Of a stretch of DNA of 64,000 nt, positions 1 through 10,465 are shown piece after piece (within the stretch, counting starts at the first letter, position 1; each line of letters starts with the position of its first letter). The position numbers and the translations under genes were made by a program. The notes below the pieces were generated by a model. It had not been told where the DNA came from. It searched no databases and worked only from the letters and a program-made list of their open reading frames with translations. Origin of the DNA: Melitaea cinxia (lineage: Eukaryota; Arthropoda; Insecta; Lepidoptera; Nymphalidae); assembly GCF_905220565.1 (NCBI RefSeq), contig NC_059396.1, positions 5,429,206 through 5,493,205 on the forward strand. Reading direction: 5' to 3'.

Positions 1-149
1 CTTTCATGCCGTAAGCACACAGCACCACAAATATCAGCCTTGATTAATAATAATTATGGAAACAAAATACGAGGTGCACACATATCTCCATTCGCATTAA
101 ATATTAATAATACCGCTGTTTTCTTCTTCGTTACTTGGTTTTATTTGAT

Positions 150-380
150 ACTAGCTAGGCTCGCGACTTCATTCGCGTGTAATTATAATTATAATTATAA
201 TAAAAAAATATTGTTCTGTTCGTAGAATTACAAAATAAATAAATTTCTGAAATAAAAGTAGCCTAATTTACTCCTTATTTCATTAGCTATCTAGATGGTA
301 ACGTCAAAATCAGTCCAGTCGTTTCAGTAATTAGCCGGAGCAAACAGACAGACAGACAGACAAAAATTCTAAAAAATGTT
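150..380 (+). repeat. Family A dispersed repeat, left part (copy A1)
   Basis: Begins ACTAGCT...TCGCGACTTCATTCGCGT and runs through AAATAAATTTCTGAAATAAAAG, GTTTCAG.AATTAGCCGGAGCAAACAGACAGACAGACAGACAAAAA. The same ordered blocks recur at 25828-26112, 48545-48880 and, on the minus strand, 62618-63520. This copy is interrupted by a LINE end at 381-1077 and resumes at 1078. Its class is not certain; a non-autonomous element is likely. Confidence 0.75.
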
Positions 381-1077
381 TTTATTTATTTATTTATTTT
401 ATTTTCTTACATCTAATATTACAGGCATAACCCAATTCATTAGATATAGTAAAGGAGACAAAAAGCGAAAGGAAAAAAATGTTAAACTATAATTAAAAAA
501 GAATTGGCTGACTTGAACATAATACTAAAAACAAAACAATAATAAATATAAAAATATTAAATTCATTTCTCATAACATATTATATACAAAGTAACTTTTG
601 CGAATTCACTCCACGAATAAGAAAAAGGTCTAGTGTGTCAGCCACCAAGTTTAGCGTTCTGACTGAACGAGCAAGGGGGCCGTTGCGCACTAGCTCGGTT
701 CTGCCGTGGGGTACTGCAAATAAGCTCGGTCGCTGTCTTCGTTGTAGATGATACCTATCGAGTACGCTCAAACCTATCCACTGCAGTACCCCTGGATTAT
801 TGACAATAACGCGAAATAATTTTAAAATATAAGTTGCCAGAGCCAGCTCTCTCCTAGTCTCCAACTTGTTGTATCCAACCATGCCCAATACAAACAATGT
901 TGGATACATCATGGGATACAAGGGATACACGCCATAAAGCCTATGGTAAAGAAACCTCGTGAATTTATTTTGAACACGTTCCAGTATGAGACTGTATTTG
1001 ACTTCATGTGTAGACCATACTACCGCATTATACTCAAGCTGACTTCTTATTAGGGCATCATACAGTAAAGAGATTGC
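381..1077 (-). mobile_element. 5'-truncated Jockey-like LINE 3' end nested in repeat A1
   Basis: Read on the minus strand, the block opens inside a reverse-transcriptase C-terminal frame, passes a stop and an AT-rich 3' UTR, and ends in an (AAAT)n tail (TTTATTTATTTATTT on the plus strand at about 381-398). The interrupted family A sequence resumes exactly beyond the other end. This is the structure expected of a target-primed LINE insertion. No target duplication could be fixed because the target itself is A/T-rich. Confidence 0.7.
580..1072 (-). pseudogene. LINE reverse transcriptase, C-terminal remnant
   Basis: The frame is open from about 1072 down to a stop at 580-582, about 163 codons, with no start of its own. 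It contains ALIRSQLEYNAVVW, then LERVQNKFTRFLYHRLYG, and ends near RTLNLVADTLDLF. The order 'R-x2-LEY-x-V-W', 'ERVQ-x2-F-x-R-x2', and a terminal 'R..RT.N...' block is what Jockey-clade non-LTR elements show after the catalytic reverse-transcriptase motifs. The catalytic YxDD region is absent because of 5' truncation. It is dead on arrival and not a host gene. Confidence 0.7.
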
Positions 1078-1183
1078 TTATTTTGGTATATGTACCGTGT
1101 ATAAATCAATATACATTTAGTAAAAAGGTGTTACTTTAATATTACAAACAGACACTCCAATTTTATTCATTTGTGTAGATAAG
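1078..1183 (+). repeat. Family A dispersed repeat, right part (copy A1)
   Basis: TTATTTTGGTATATGTACCG, TAGTAAAAAGG and ACAAACAGACACTCCAATTTT match the 3' half of the family A copies at 25.8 and 48.5 kb. It abuts the Psq-like remnant directly. Confidence 0.75.
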
Positions 1184-1189
1184 TTTTGT

Positions 1190-1362
1190 ACCCTCTTGGT
1201 CTGCCCCCACTGATTTTATCCAATATCGTAATAGCATATTTTTTGCATAGATGCTTGTCTTACCGATTTCTTCTTCTCTTGGATGTCATGCAAATCTTCC
1301 CTTAAATCTTCCTTTGTGTATGTTCTTTTTTCCTTCTTCTTTCTTATCTGCAAAGAACTCAT
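1190..1362 (-). pseudogene. Psq-type helix-turn-helix N-terminus, frameshifted
   Basis: From ATG at 1362 the minus strand reads MSSLQIRKKKEKRTYTKEDL, then about 25 residues including SVRQAS, and the frame is lost near 1240. Another frame continues with KYAITILDKISGGRPRG. Together these give the layout of a pipsqueak/CENP-B-type HTH: a basic start, 'YT.EDL..', 'SVR.A...Y.I....L.DKISG.RP'. Psq domains occur in host regulators and at the N-terminus of pogo/Tigger-type transposases. Given one frameshift, truncation against repeat A1 and nearby repeated GGACGC motifs, a transposon remnant is more likely. No catalytic domain is seen. Confidence 0.55.
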
Positions 1363-1439
1363 CTTAAACAGAAAAAAATAAAATAAGTAATTTCTATTAA
1401 ACTTTTAGTTTCATGTATTAAACTTATAGAATTAATTTA

Positions 1440-1960
1440 AAAAATGGACGCGATTTAGTTTTCTTATTAATCCCTTTAGGTATAGTTTGCGTCCATTGCG
1501 GACGCAAAGTGGAAGTTTTATAAATTCGGTGTAGCAGTTCGCGTCCACCTTATTTTAACTATTAAGTATAAAAAAAAAAAAAGCAAATTCATAATTATTA
1601 TAATTCCTTTTATCATAACCAACGCCTAGAAACAGCTATGTATCCAAAATAAACATAAAACAATAAAAGACTCACCTTCAAACGAACCACTGCCCACTAT
1701 TTTCTTCTCATTATTCCGTGCCTTCGCGCTCTCTTGTTGAACAGCCCTCACTAACTATTTTTTTACCCAGGATTGCTTGGACGCACGGAACTTTTGTCTA
1801 TGCGTACGTGCCTCTTATACATTGAGGTATTAGCCGGTAATTATTTTTCGACTTATTGGTGTCTTAGTATACTTAATTTCGAGACTTTTCAAAGTGAGAT
1901 CCGTAAAATGGACGCGAATTGGGCGGTGGACGCGAACAGGCGCAATGACCCTAATTTGTA
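1440..1960. other. GGACGC motif cluster, possible transposon end
   Basis: TGGACGCGA or its complement occurs near 1444, 1488 (as the palindrome TGCGTCCATTGCGGACGCA), 1540, 1770, 1908 and 1928. The cluster lies just upstream of the minus-strand Psq frame, so it may be the sub-terminal repeat region of that element. No terminal inverted repeat could be fixed. Confidence 0.35.
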
Positions 1961-3261
1961 AATGATAACAACAGGTCATCGCAGATTTCGAAACATTGGT
2001 AACAACGAACCACTTCGTAAGTAACACCTCACGCGAGCGTAAATATTTAAACAGTTCACATTTTAAAAAGTAGCTTCCTGCGCTCGTTCCCCAGCACGCA
2101 CCACAAAACATACTTACGTAACTACACATCCCTCTTTTCTCCTATTGAATCGACATACCCCCGCCACCCACCCACACCCATTCATTCTTTGCAGCTTTTG
2201 TAGGAACGTTCACGCTTTTTGTAGCGGGCCGCCGTCGTGAATAGTAACTGACGAAATATTGTTAAGCATGATATCATCTCGACGCGGCTTTGTTCAAAAC
2301 CGTGGAACTGTAATGAGTTAAGATTTCACTCCGGCGAAAATAAGAATAGTATACTTTTAAAGTTGAATAACGTGGAGCACTAAGCTGGACGTTTTCACTT
2401 TTATAATTTCACTTTTGTTTAACTTCGCAAAACGCGAATTTTATTGAAACTATAAGTTGACTATTAGAGCGTAGTTAAACAAAACACTATATCAAATTAA
2501 AAATTCTCAATGAATCAGTTAATTGTAAGGTATGAGTTCAAGCATGTTATTTTTAGAAAAAATATAAAAAATTTAAGGAACTAACATAATTTTAGTTTAG
2601 ATTTAGATCTTAATATTTTCAGTTCGCTTATTCAATTTCGCGATTACGTTGATGGCTCCGTCGATAATATACATAAAAGAAGAGTATTAAAGTAAACAAT
2701 GGTTAGGCACCTACTGGGAAAGGGGGGTAGGGGGCTGGACGATCGGTATTTGGTGCTCGCATTGTCGTTGAATAACTTTTGTCCCTATTGTGTTGCTGAA
2801 AGAGCCACAAAGACTCCACGGCGTTGAACATAAACCGAAATTCATCAGAGTGCCGATCACTCGTCTCTTAATAATGTTCAAAACCTGATTTTATTTCTTG
2901 ACGAAGACATTTTAAATAAACCTTATTATTTTTTTTATACAAAATAACAAGACTCAAGTCAAAAGATCGGTGAAAAACGATGAGTTTTTTTTTTAAATAT
3001 GTATAACGATCTTTTAAATATTACGTTATCTTTAGTAAAAATGAATATAAAACCTATATCCTACGCATTTGCTGGGCGTAGGGTTGCCAGGCGTCCGGAT
3101 AAAGACAGTTAAGGTTTTTGAAAGCGTCTTCGGCTAAATTAAACAGGCTTTTGTTAGGATTCGATAAATCGATTTTTTTTTCGTATAAGACTATAATCGA
3201 TCTTTTTTAAATATATATATTTTAATGTTACATCCCTAATGATTACTAAAACAATTTTTTT
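1961..3261. other. Gene-free AT-rich DNA
   Basis: No open frame with recognisable content. It holds a GC-richer patch at 2700-2860 (poly-G stretch near 2720) without a recognised feature. Confidence 0.5.
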
Positions 3262-3731
3262 ACCGACTTCAAAAAAGAGGAGGTTCTCAATTCGGTTGGT
3301 TTTTTTCTTATGTATGTATGTACACCAATTACGCCTAGATTTCTGATCCGATTTTCATGATTATATTTTTTTGTGCTACGCCGAAAAATTTGATCCAGTT
3401 TGGCTCAGAAGTTTTTATTGCATGAGCATTTACTTTAATTTGGATGATCATGTAATTTTATGACCTCTTAACTTTTAACTGGGTGTACTGACTTTGATAA
3501 TTTCTTTTTTAATCGACTAGTGCTTGTCATGTAGTCTCATTTCTTCTTCTTCTTCTTTAAAGACTATGTGTAGTCTCATTTGAATTCAATTGAGACCGGA
3601 TCAGTACTTTTTAGGCTATCTCTAAAAATGCATATTTACTTGACAATTTTTTCGTCTACCTATGTTGTATACATTACTTGTCGATGTAATTGAAGTTGTT
3701 TTTTTTTTCTGTTTGCGAGCAGCAAACACAA
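3262..3731 (+). repeat. Family D element (copy D1)
   Basis: Starts ACCGACTTCAAAAAAGAGGAGG and ends in GTCGATGTAATTGAAGT, a T run, then GTTTGCGAGC..AAACACAA. These are the conserved ends of a family found at least ten times in the window. The inner sequence carries one copy of the 'actttt.actgggtgtact.attttgata' monomer start. Class is uncertain; no coding capacity. Confidence 0.75.
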
Positions 3732-3921
3732 GTATAAATAATTTAGATTGTCCTGTCCTTTTAACCAAATGTCTGGTAAAGTTGCTTAGCCTGTCCCGCT
3801 ACAAGGCTTGACGACCAGGTACTTCAAGCTGGCCATAATAATAAGTCTAATCCTCTTGGTAGGCAGCTAGGCGAATATACTCGTAAATAAGTATATGTAT
3901 GAGGTATTTAGGTTTAATGTG

Positions 3922-3967
3922 TATCGTAATATTGCAAGTTCGCGCCAGAACTTGCAATATTACGATA
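3922..3967. repeat. Perfect 20-bp inverted repeat, 6-nt loop
   Basis: Arm TATCGTAATATTGCAAGTTC (3922-3941), loop GCGCCA, then the exact complement (3948-3967). It sits at the left end of an RTE tail fragment. Confidence 0.9.
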
Positions 3968-4030
3968 ATATGGCGCACTTGGAGAGGTCTATGTCTAGCA
4001 GTGGACTGCAATAGGCTGAACTGTCTGACT
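3968..4030 (+). mobile_element. RTE-type LINE 3' tail fragment
   Basis: GGTCTATGTCTAGCAGTGG then ACTGCAATAGGCTGAA is the conserved tail seen also at 15.6, 34.6 and 60.4 kb. The following 4031-4490 holds nothing I can identify. Confidence 0.65.
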
Positions 4031-4490
4031 CTATATTGACTGTTGTTATATTGCAAAACGAAAAATAGATACTTTAAAGTTGAAAATTAACCAGGCAAAT
4101 AAAATCCCAGTATATCTAAAATAATAATCTAGTTCAAACGAAAATCTCTGTAGTTTTCTAATAGAAACAATATGTTGTTAGATTTTGGTTTAGTGATTTC
4201 AATATTTTCAATAGAGAATATCTTATAGTTTTTGAAGTAGGTTAATAAAGAAGTTTTAAACCAGCTTTTAAAGTGTTCGCTCGATCGCGGTTGTGATTTA
4301 TCTCGACTTTATTGAATGGATCTCTTTGTGGACGATACTCTATTTTAGCGTTATATCATAAGGAGGATAATGTTAGAATATTATATCTTGTTTATTTGTT
4401 ACAGCTTAACATCATGATTGATATGTTTTCTTTTCTTTTTTTAATAGTTTATTTATTTATTCATTCCACGTAAGTGAAAACGTATCATTT

Positions 4491-4895
4491 TTAGGGTTCC
4501 GTACCTCAAAATTAAAAAAACGGAACACTTATAGGATCACTTTGTTGTTCGCCTGTCTGTTAAGACCCTTATTCTCACATGGAGTATCAAGCTGAAAATC
4601 TTATCAAATAGTCAGGTCTAGTGTCCCCTGCAGCTGTAAAAAAAGCCAACGCAATAAAGACACAGCCGTTTATACTGCAAATTTTCGACATTCGCAAGGA
4701 AATCAAAACCTACAGAGTACTTTACGTGAACTCAGAATCTTGAAATTTGGTACGAAGCAACGTCTTATAGCAGAGATAAAGGAAAAATTACGAAAAGCAT
4801 ACATTTTTAGTGACATCATATTATATATATATATTTTTAATAATTTTGTTTGTACGGAACCCTCGGTGCGCGAGTCAGACTCGCACCTTGCCGGT
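4491..4895 (+). repeat. Dispersed repeat 'GGGTTCCGTACCTC...CTTGCCGGTTTTTT'
   Basis: Opens TTTTTAGGGTTCCGTACCTC, has CGGAACAC.TATAGGATCACTTTG, and closes GTACGGAACCCTCGGTGCGC...GACTCGCACCTTGCCGG. GGTTCCGTAC at the left and GTACGGAACC at the right form an inverted pair. I know this layout as a common lepidopteran non-coding repeat; the short frames inside are chance. Confidence 0.6.
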
Positions 4896-5124
4896 TTTTT
4901 TGAATGTGTCGTCGGCCTGTTTGTATGCGCGCGCAACATGTATGTGATTGTGCATGAAACCTGCTATTGTAATACGTTATAGTTTTAAAAGAGTTAATAT
5001 ATTTTACCCTAGAGCACATGGCTCATACCTTTATTACGTGGTGAAAATAGAATAGATGTATATGATACACTTTTATGTACTTAAGTATCTTAAAAAAAAA
5101 CAACTTCTTATATTTCTTTGTAAT

Positions 5125-5184
5125 AGGTAGAGCTATCATCATCACCATCTCTTCAGCCTATCGCAGTCCAGTCAGGTAGAGCTA
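5125..5184 (-). mobile_element. Minimal RTE tail insertion with 11-bp target duplication
   Basis: AGGTAGAGCTA occurs at 5125-5135 and again at 5174-5184. The 38 bp between them are the terminal part of the RTE tail in minus orientation, ending in (GAT)n on that strand. This is a very short 5'-truncated target-primed insertion. The mariner sits directly against its right edge. Confidence 0.75.
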
Positions 5185-5213
5185 ACACGTGGTTCAATAA
5201 GTCCCGAGACTAA
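5185..5213 (+). repeat. mariner left terminal inverted repeat
   Basis: ACACGTG followed by the conserved 22-bp core; TA immediately outside. Confidence 0.9.
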
Positions 5214-5247
5214 GTACTAAAAAAGGTCTTTTTTATAAAATTAATTT

Positions 5248-6255
5248 TTATTCATCAACATAGTCTCCTCCAAGAGCGATACAGTCCCTCCAATGCTTTT
5301 CTAACTTTTCTATCCCATGTGTGTAGAACGATTTGTCTTTAGCTTCAAAATAAGCCTCCGTTGCTGCGATAACTTCACTATTTGAGTCAAATTTCTTACC
5401 CTGAAGCATTTTTTTGAGGTCTGCAAACAGCCAGTAATCGCTGGGGGCCAAGTCTGGCGAATAAGGGGGATGAGGAAGCAATTCGAAGCCCAATTCGTTA
5501 ATTTTGGCCATCGTTCTCACGGACTTGTGACAAGGCGCGTTGTCCTGGTGAAACACCACTTTCTTTTTGTTCATGTGAGGCCGTTTATCCGCAATTTCGT
5601 ACTTCGATCGCTCCAATAAGCACGTGTAATAGTCACTATTTATATTTTGCCCCTTTTCAAGGTAGTCGATGAAAAGTATTCCATGCGCATCCCAAAATAT
5701 AGACGCCATAACCTTACCGGCCGATTGCTGAGTCTTTGGACGCTTCGGCCGGCTTTCACCAGCCGCTCTCCACTCCGCTGCCTGCCGGTTGGATTCCGGA
5801 GTGAAATGGTATATCCAGGTTTCATCCATTGTTACATACCGACGTAAAAAATCCTTTTTATTATGATTCATCAGCGCCAAACATCGCTCTGAATCATTGA
5901 TACATTGTTCCTTTTGATTAGTTGTAAGCAAACGCGGCACCCACTTAGAAAAAAGCTTTTTCATGGCCAAATTTTTATGTAAAATAGTGAAAACACTACC
6001 AGCTGAAATTTTCACTATCTCGGCTATCTCTCGCACTTTTACCTTCCGATCTTCCAATACGATTTTGAGGACTTGGTTAATATTTTGTTGAGTCACTGCT
6101 TCATTTGGACGACCTAAGCGTTCCCCATCATTGGTGTCCATGCGACCGCGTTTGAAGTCGGCATACCACCGACAAATGGTTGCTTTAGAGGGAGCTGATC
6201 CTGCATAACATTTTATAATAAGCCATTGCTGTGCTTCAACGGTATTTTTTCCCAT
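5248..6255 (-). CDS. mariner transposase (D,D34D), 5'-frameshifted
   Basis: A DDE/D recombinase that in this family binds the element's terminal repeats and cuts and pastes it at TA. The open frame has 335 codons. The N-terminal DNA-binding part includes KATICRWYADFKRG (about 24-37) and a second HTH near 73-94. The catalytic triad is D144 (VTMDETWIYH), D238 (FHQDNAPCH) and D273 (YSPDLAPSDYWLF), with 34 residues between the last two. The linker motif usually written WVPREL reads WVPRLL here (105-110), losing the glutamate. Himar1-type proteins are ~348 aa. The missing N-terminus is visible in another frame: an ATG at 6295 gives MEKNEFRVLITH, and an indel at about 6255-6260 separates it from the main frame. 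The copy is therefore young but probably inactive. It is not a host gene. Confidence 0.93.
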   Translation of the reverse strand: MGKNTVEAQQWLIIKCYAGSAPSKATICRWYADFKRGRMDTNDGERLGRPNEAVTQQNINQVLKIVLEDRKVKVREIAEIVKISAGSVFTILHKNLAMKKLFSKWVPRLLTTNQKEQCINDSERCLALMNHNKKDFLRRYVTMDETWIYHFTPESNRQAAEWRAAGESRPKRPKTQQSAGKVMASIFWDAHGILFIDYLEKGQNINSDYYTCLLERSKYEIADKRPHMNKKKVVFHQDNAPCHKSVRTMAKINELGFELLPHPPYSPDLAPSDYWLFADLKKMLQGKKFDSNSEVIAATEAYFEAKDKSFYTHGIEKLEKHWRDCIALGGDYVDE

Positions 6256-6446
6256 TAAAATGTGTTATCAACACGCGAAACTCGTTTTTTTCCATTGTAT
6301 CGAAATTACAACCGTAGCGTCACTTAAATGTTTCAAAATCAATAATTTTATTGGTCCATTTTTAAAAATTTGACACTAATTCTTGTATTGATAGCCAGTA
6401 CTTTTTAAAAATCAAAAGAGTTTTTAATATATGCGCCATTTCCAGG

Positions 6447-6475
6447 TTAGTCTCGGGACTTATTGAACGATCTAG
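6447..6475 (-). repeat. mariner right terminal inverted repeat
   Basis: Complement begins CTAGATC followed by the same 22-bp core; TA immediately outside. Confidence 0.9.
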
Positions 6476-6477
6476 TA

Positions 6478-7260
6478 TATTATAGTAAAAATAAAAACAA
6501 AATTAATATAAGTACATTAGTAAGTATTAATCAAATAAATGTAGAAATGACTTCATTAATAATTTTTCTTTTTTGTATTTTTAAAAAATAATAATGTTCT
6601 TTTTTTAAGTATTGTGACAAACACATTGTGACTTGTAACAACACAAGGTATATATTAAATTTGCACTAAATTTGTGTGGTTTAGTTGTACATTGACATGT
6701 ATATTTAAATTTTCACCCAACCTTTTAGAGTGTAACCTATTTTCCATTCTCCTTTGTAAGTTGCCATTCTTTGCAGCTTTTGTGTCCATGATGCGGCAAG
6801 AGACCGATGTGGTGTCGTGTAGGGAAGTGCTTTTTGTATTTAGCTTTTGGAATATGATTTACTGTATGATTAGTACCTAAATTTGTTATTCTACTAACCG
6901 AAAACATGAACACTAAATTGTTCCATAATTTTTTCTTTTGTGAATTAATTACAATAATAAGAATGTGACAAAAATTAATAAAAAGTTAGTCAATACGTAA
7001 TATTTGGACGCGACAAGAAGAGGTCGTGTCGTGTCGTGTCGTCTGTCTACGACCACGCGCCGTACTGCATTTTTTAGAAAAAATTATTGACCATCCGAAA
7101 GTAACTAAGGCTAAAAAATGATAGTTTTGTATAAAAGGTGATTAGTATTACCAAGAAAAATGTAAAATTATTTTGCTTCATTTCGTAAATATAGCTCGTA
7201 ATTTAATAGCTTAATTTATCTTAATTACCGTCACTAGTAGGTAGTCTTAATAATTTCTTG
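6478..7260. other. Gene-free AT-rich DNA
   Basis: No supported gene. A short GTCGT pentamer run lies at about 7027-7045. Confidence 0.5.
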
Positions 7261-7550
7261 TCACCACCTGAACTGAGGTAGTGTACAGCAGGAATTTCCT
7301 GCTCAAACTATGGAGCAAGCCGACTGGGGTAGTACCTCGACCTTACAGAAGATCACAGCTAAATAAAACTGTTTTCAAGCAGTATTATGTTCCTGTTGGT
7401 GAGTAAAGTGACCAGAGCTCCTGATTGGGGATTGGGTCGGCATCGCGCTTGCGATGCTTTTGGTGTAGCAGGCGTCTATAAGCTGCGGTAATCTCTTACC
7501 ATCAGGTGAGCCGTACGCTTGTTTGCCGACCTAGTGATATAAAAAAAAGC
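7261..7550 (+). mobile_element. Family B retroposon (copy B1)
   Basis: Shares GCAGGAATTTCCTGCTCAAA, GACTGGGGTAGTACCTCGAC, GTTTTCAAGCAGTATT, GTTCCTGTTGGTGAGTAA and TACCATCAGGTGAGCCGTAC with copies at 62268-62557 (+) and 52755-53013 (-). It ends in an A run after CCTAGTGATATAA, so it moved by reverse transcription. It is a SINE or a LINE 3' end; no coding region. Confidence 0.75.
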
Positions 7551-8511
7551 ACCTTATGCGCAAAGAAACCTAAAATGTTTTATTTTGAGGAATACCATTA
7601 GATTCGTATTTTATGTAGTTTCTTCTTACACTCACTTCAGTATTAGTAGTTACAATGGAAATCGCAGGAGCATGGAATGCATGCATGCGTGAAATGTAGC
7701 CACTTTAGTAGAATTAGACTATATAGTAACTTTTTAATTCCGTTTATGTTAATTATGTATAAAATTGTGTGAATTATTTAAGTATTATTTTTTTTGGTTT
7801 AAAGTTTTATATGCGTATTTTTGGAAAGTTTTTAAAAAAACCATATCAGTAATTTTGCTTTTTAAGAAAATTAAAACTTACTTATGTAGTTTTTAATTGT
7901 TTGTCTTGTATATTATATACATAATAAACATAACTTAGTATGATATGTCGGTACTATATATCGCTACATTATTATTTTTTAAGAGTTACACAGTACTAAA
8001 GTCGATTACAATTTTTAATATGATCTTGCCCGAATAAAACACACTATTTGGTGCTTGAACAGAAAAGCCCTTTAAATGGATACCAGATGATACATTTTTG
8101 AGGACAAAGGGCTGATTATTACATTTTTTACCATGTATAATTCAACAGTATTAATCCAATACAATATTGAACTATTCACGTCAATTTGAAGGGTGTCGTG
8201 TTTTGGGGATATGAACTGCACGCAATCCACGCGACAATTGTATACCGCATGTCAATTGCATAAATTAGCTTTTAGGTAGGTACATCTTATTATATCATTT
8301 TAATAGTGTTAGATTTTTTTATTGCTATTGATTTTTTATGCATTAAATAAACGATTGTAGAAGTTTAAACTAAATGATGTTTAGGTACATTGGGCTAATA
8401 TTTTAATGTACCTACTTAAATTAAGCCTTAGTATTAAGTATGGCATGTTAATCATAAATACAGTGATTTTATATTTAAATCTATTTATTTATGTTTATTT
8501 TATATTTATTT
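7551..8511. other. Gene-free AT-rich DNA
   Basis: Nothing recognised on either strand. Confidence 0.45.
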
Positions 8512-9327
8512 ACTAGCTGACCTGGTGAACTTCGTATCACCTTATTTTTTTTAACCGACTTCCAAAAAAGGAGGAGGTTCTCAATTCGACTGTATTTTTT
8601 TTTTTTTTTATGTATGTTACATCAGAACTTTTGACCGGGTGGACCGATTTCGACAAATTTTATTTTAATCGAAAGGTGGTGTGTGCCAATTGGTCCCATT
8701 TAAATTTATTTGAGATCTAACAACTACTTTTCGAGTTATATCTAATAATGCGTTTTTACTTGACGCTTTTTTCGTCGACCTACGTTGTATTATACCGCAT
8801 AACTTTCTACTGGGTGTACCGATTTTGATAATTCTTTTTTTGTTAGAAAGGGGATATTCCTAGTTTGGTACCGTGATAAGGAAATCAGGATCTGATGATG
8901 GGATCCTAGAGAAATCGAGGGAAACTCTCGAAAATCCGTAATAACTTTTTACTGGGTGTACTGATTTTGATAATTTTTAATTTAATCGAAAGCTGATATT
9001 TATCATGTGGTCACATATAAATTTTATCGAGATCTGATAACTACTTTTTGAGTAATCTTTGATAACGCGTAGTTGCTTGACTATTTTTTCGTCGATCTAC
9101 GTTTATTACTTGTCGATGTAATTGAAGTCGGTTTTTTTTTTCGTTTGCGAGCAAACACAATTTTCTGAAATATAATAATAACATAATATATCAAAATAAA
9201 ATATAGCCTATCTTTTAAGTTGGATCGAACTGCACATGGTGTGCGAATTTTATTATAATCGGTTAAGTGGTTTAGGAGTCCATTGAGGACAAACATTGTG
9301 ACACGAGATTTATATATATTAGGATGT
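8512..9327 (+). repeat. Family F repeat split by a family D element
   Basis: The left piece (8512-8550) opens ACTAGCTGACCTGGTGAACTTCGTA. The right piece (9163-9327) has AAGTTGGATCGAACTGCACATGG and TCGGTTAAGTGGTTTAGGAG and stops near TATATTAGG. Related 'ACTAGC..CCCGC..GG..TCGCACGG' starts are at 24294 and 38453. The D element at 8551-9162 lies between the two pieces. Confidence 0.6.
8551..9162 (+). repeat. Family D element (copy D2), with tandem monomers
   Basis: TTAACCGACTTCCAAAAAAGGAGGAGG at the left; GTAATTGAAGTCGG, T run, CGTTTGCGAGCAAACACAATT at the right. Inside, the phrase 'actgggtg.accgattttga' recurs near 8635, 8810 and 8952, marking about three diverged monomers. Confidence 0.8.
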
Positions 9328-10193
9328 TCCAGCTACGAATGCATATTATTTTAAATATTGTAGGATGACATTATTGCTAATAAAAACGCGGACTAAACGC
9401 TAAAACCTACATTTAACAACATTTCACGCAAATGGCAAATGATATATATGTGTATATAGACCTAACCGTGATAAGTTGCGTAATTTGTATATTTATAACA
9501 GTTTCAATATATACTAACAATGACACTTATTCCGTTATCGTGTTGGACAATAAAATGGAAAAAATCAAAACATAAGTCAATCATCAAGTAAGGTAGTGTA
9601 TACTTGTCTATAAAAATAAAAAAAGGTTACATTTACATTTCACTGGTTTCAATACTTTAACGATAAGGACAGTGCAAAGAAGAATGATTGTCACATAAGC
9701 ACTCCAGAGATTCTTTGGCATACCCTTAGCTTTAAATTACGAAGGGACACATTTCCACCAGTTGGAAAACAGCCAGAGTCGTTTTATCGAATGTCCTAAA
9801 CAATAGCTTAGCGACGAGACACAATAGTTTTGAATGACAAGCGATTCGAGATTAGGCATGATTACAACCCTATTCTTTGCACAAAGACGTAGGGATCTCG
9901 TGTATCGAAGACGGTGCTTATAAGTTATTAGTTCCATTTTTTAGACATGAATATTACGAACACCCTAATCTTTTTATTTTCAAGAAAAAAATGCTTTGTG
10001 ATAAGTATTCATTTATTCATATGAGTGAAAATATTTAAATGCTATTATAAATACATCTATGATTCATTTTCCCTAAAGAAATTTCAGCAGATTTAATAAT
10101 AGGTACGAGATATAATTCACTGCGAACAACATTAATTTTTTTTAAATAAATTTTCGATGATATTTTTCTCATTTTTTTGTTGGGATAAACTTA
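9328..10193. other. Gene-free AT-rich DNA
   Basis: No supported gene or repeat. Confidence 0.45.
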
Positions 10194-10465
10194 TTAACCC
10201 TTAATTACTCGCATAAAGAAAACTACATTACTGCTCGCATGGGGTCACAGATGACCCCAAATAGTATGAGTAGTTTTTAATATATTTTGAAATATATAAG
10301 TAAATGAAACTATTTTATTATTAGTGCTTTGTTTATTTTATAATATCTATAAGTAATAACATGATTTACTAACTAATTATACAAAAACAAGTTAAACGAA
10401 AATTATTATCAATAAACAACAATTTTTACTTAGGTATACTGAGATCATAGTAAATACTCGTATTT

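Larger units (their letters stand above)
5185..6475 (-). mobile_element. mariner element, irritans type, nearly intact
   Basis: A 1291-bp element flanked by TA (5183-5184 and 6476-6477), the usual mariner target. The 29-bp ends share a perfect inner 22 bp (GTTCAATAAGTCCCGAGACTAA); the outer seven bases have diverged at four positions. Size and end sequence fit Himar1-like elements of about 1.26-1.3 kb. It carries one transposase frame on the minus strand. Confidence 0.93.

Noticed and set aside
350..365. GACA repeats as a CRISPR or satellite array
   Set aside because: Four units only, fixed part of the family A repeat.
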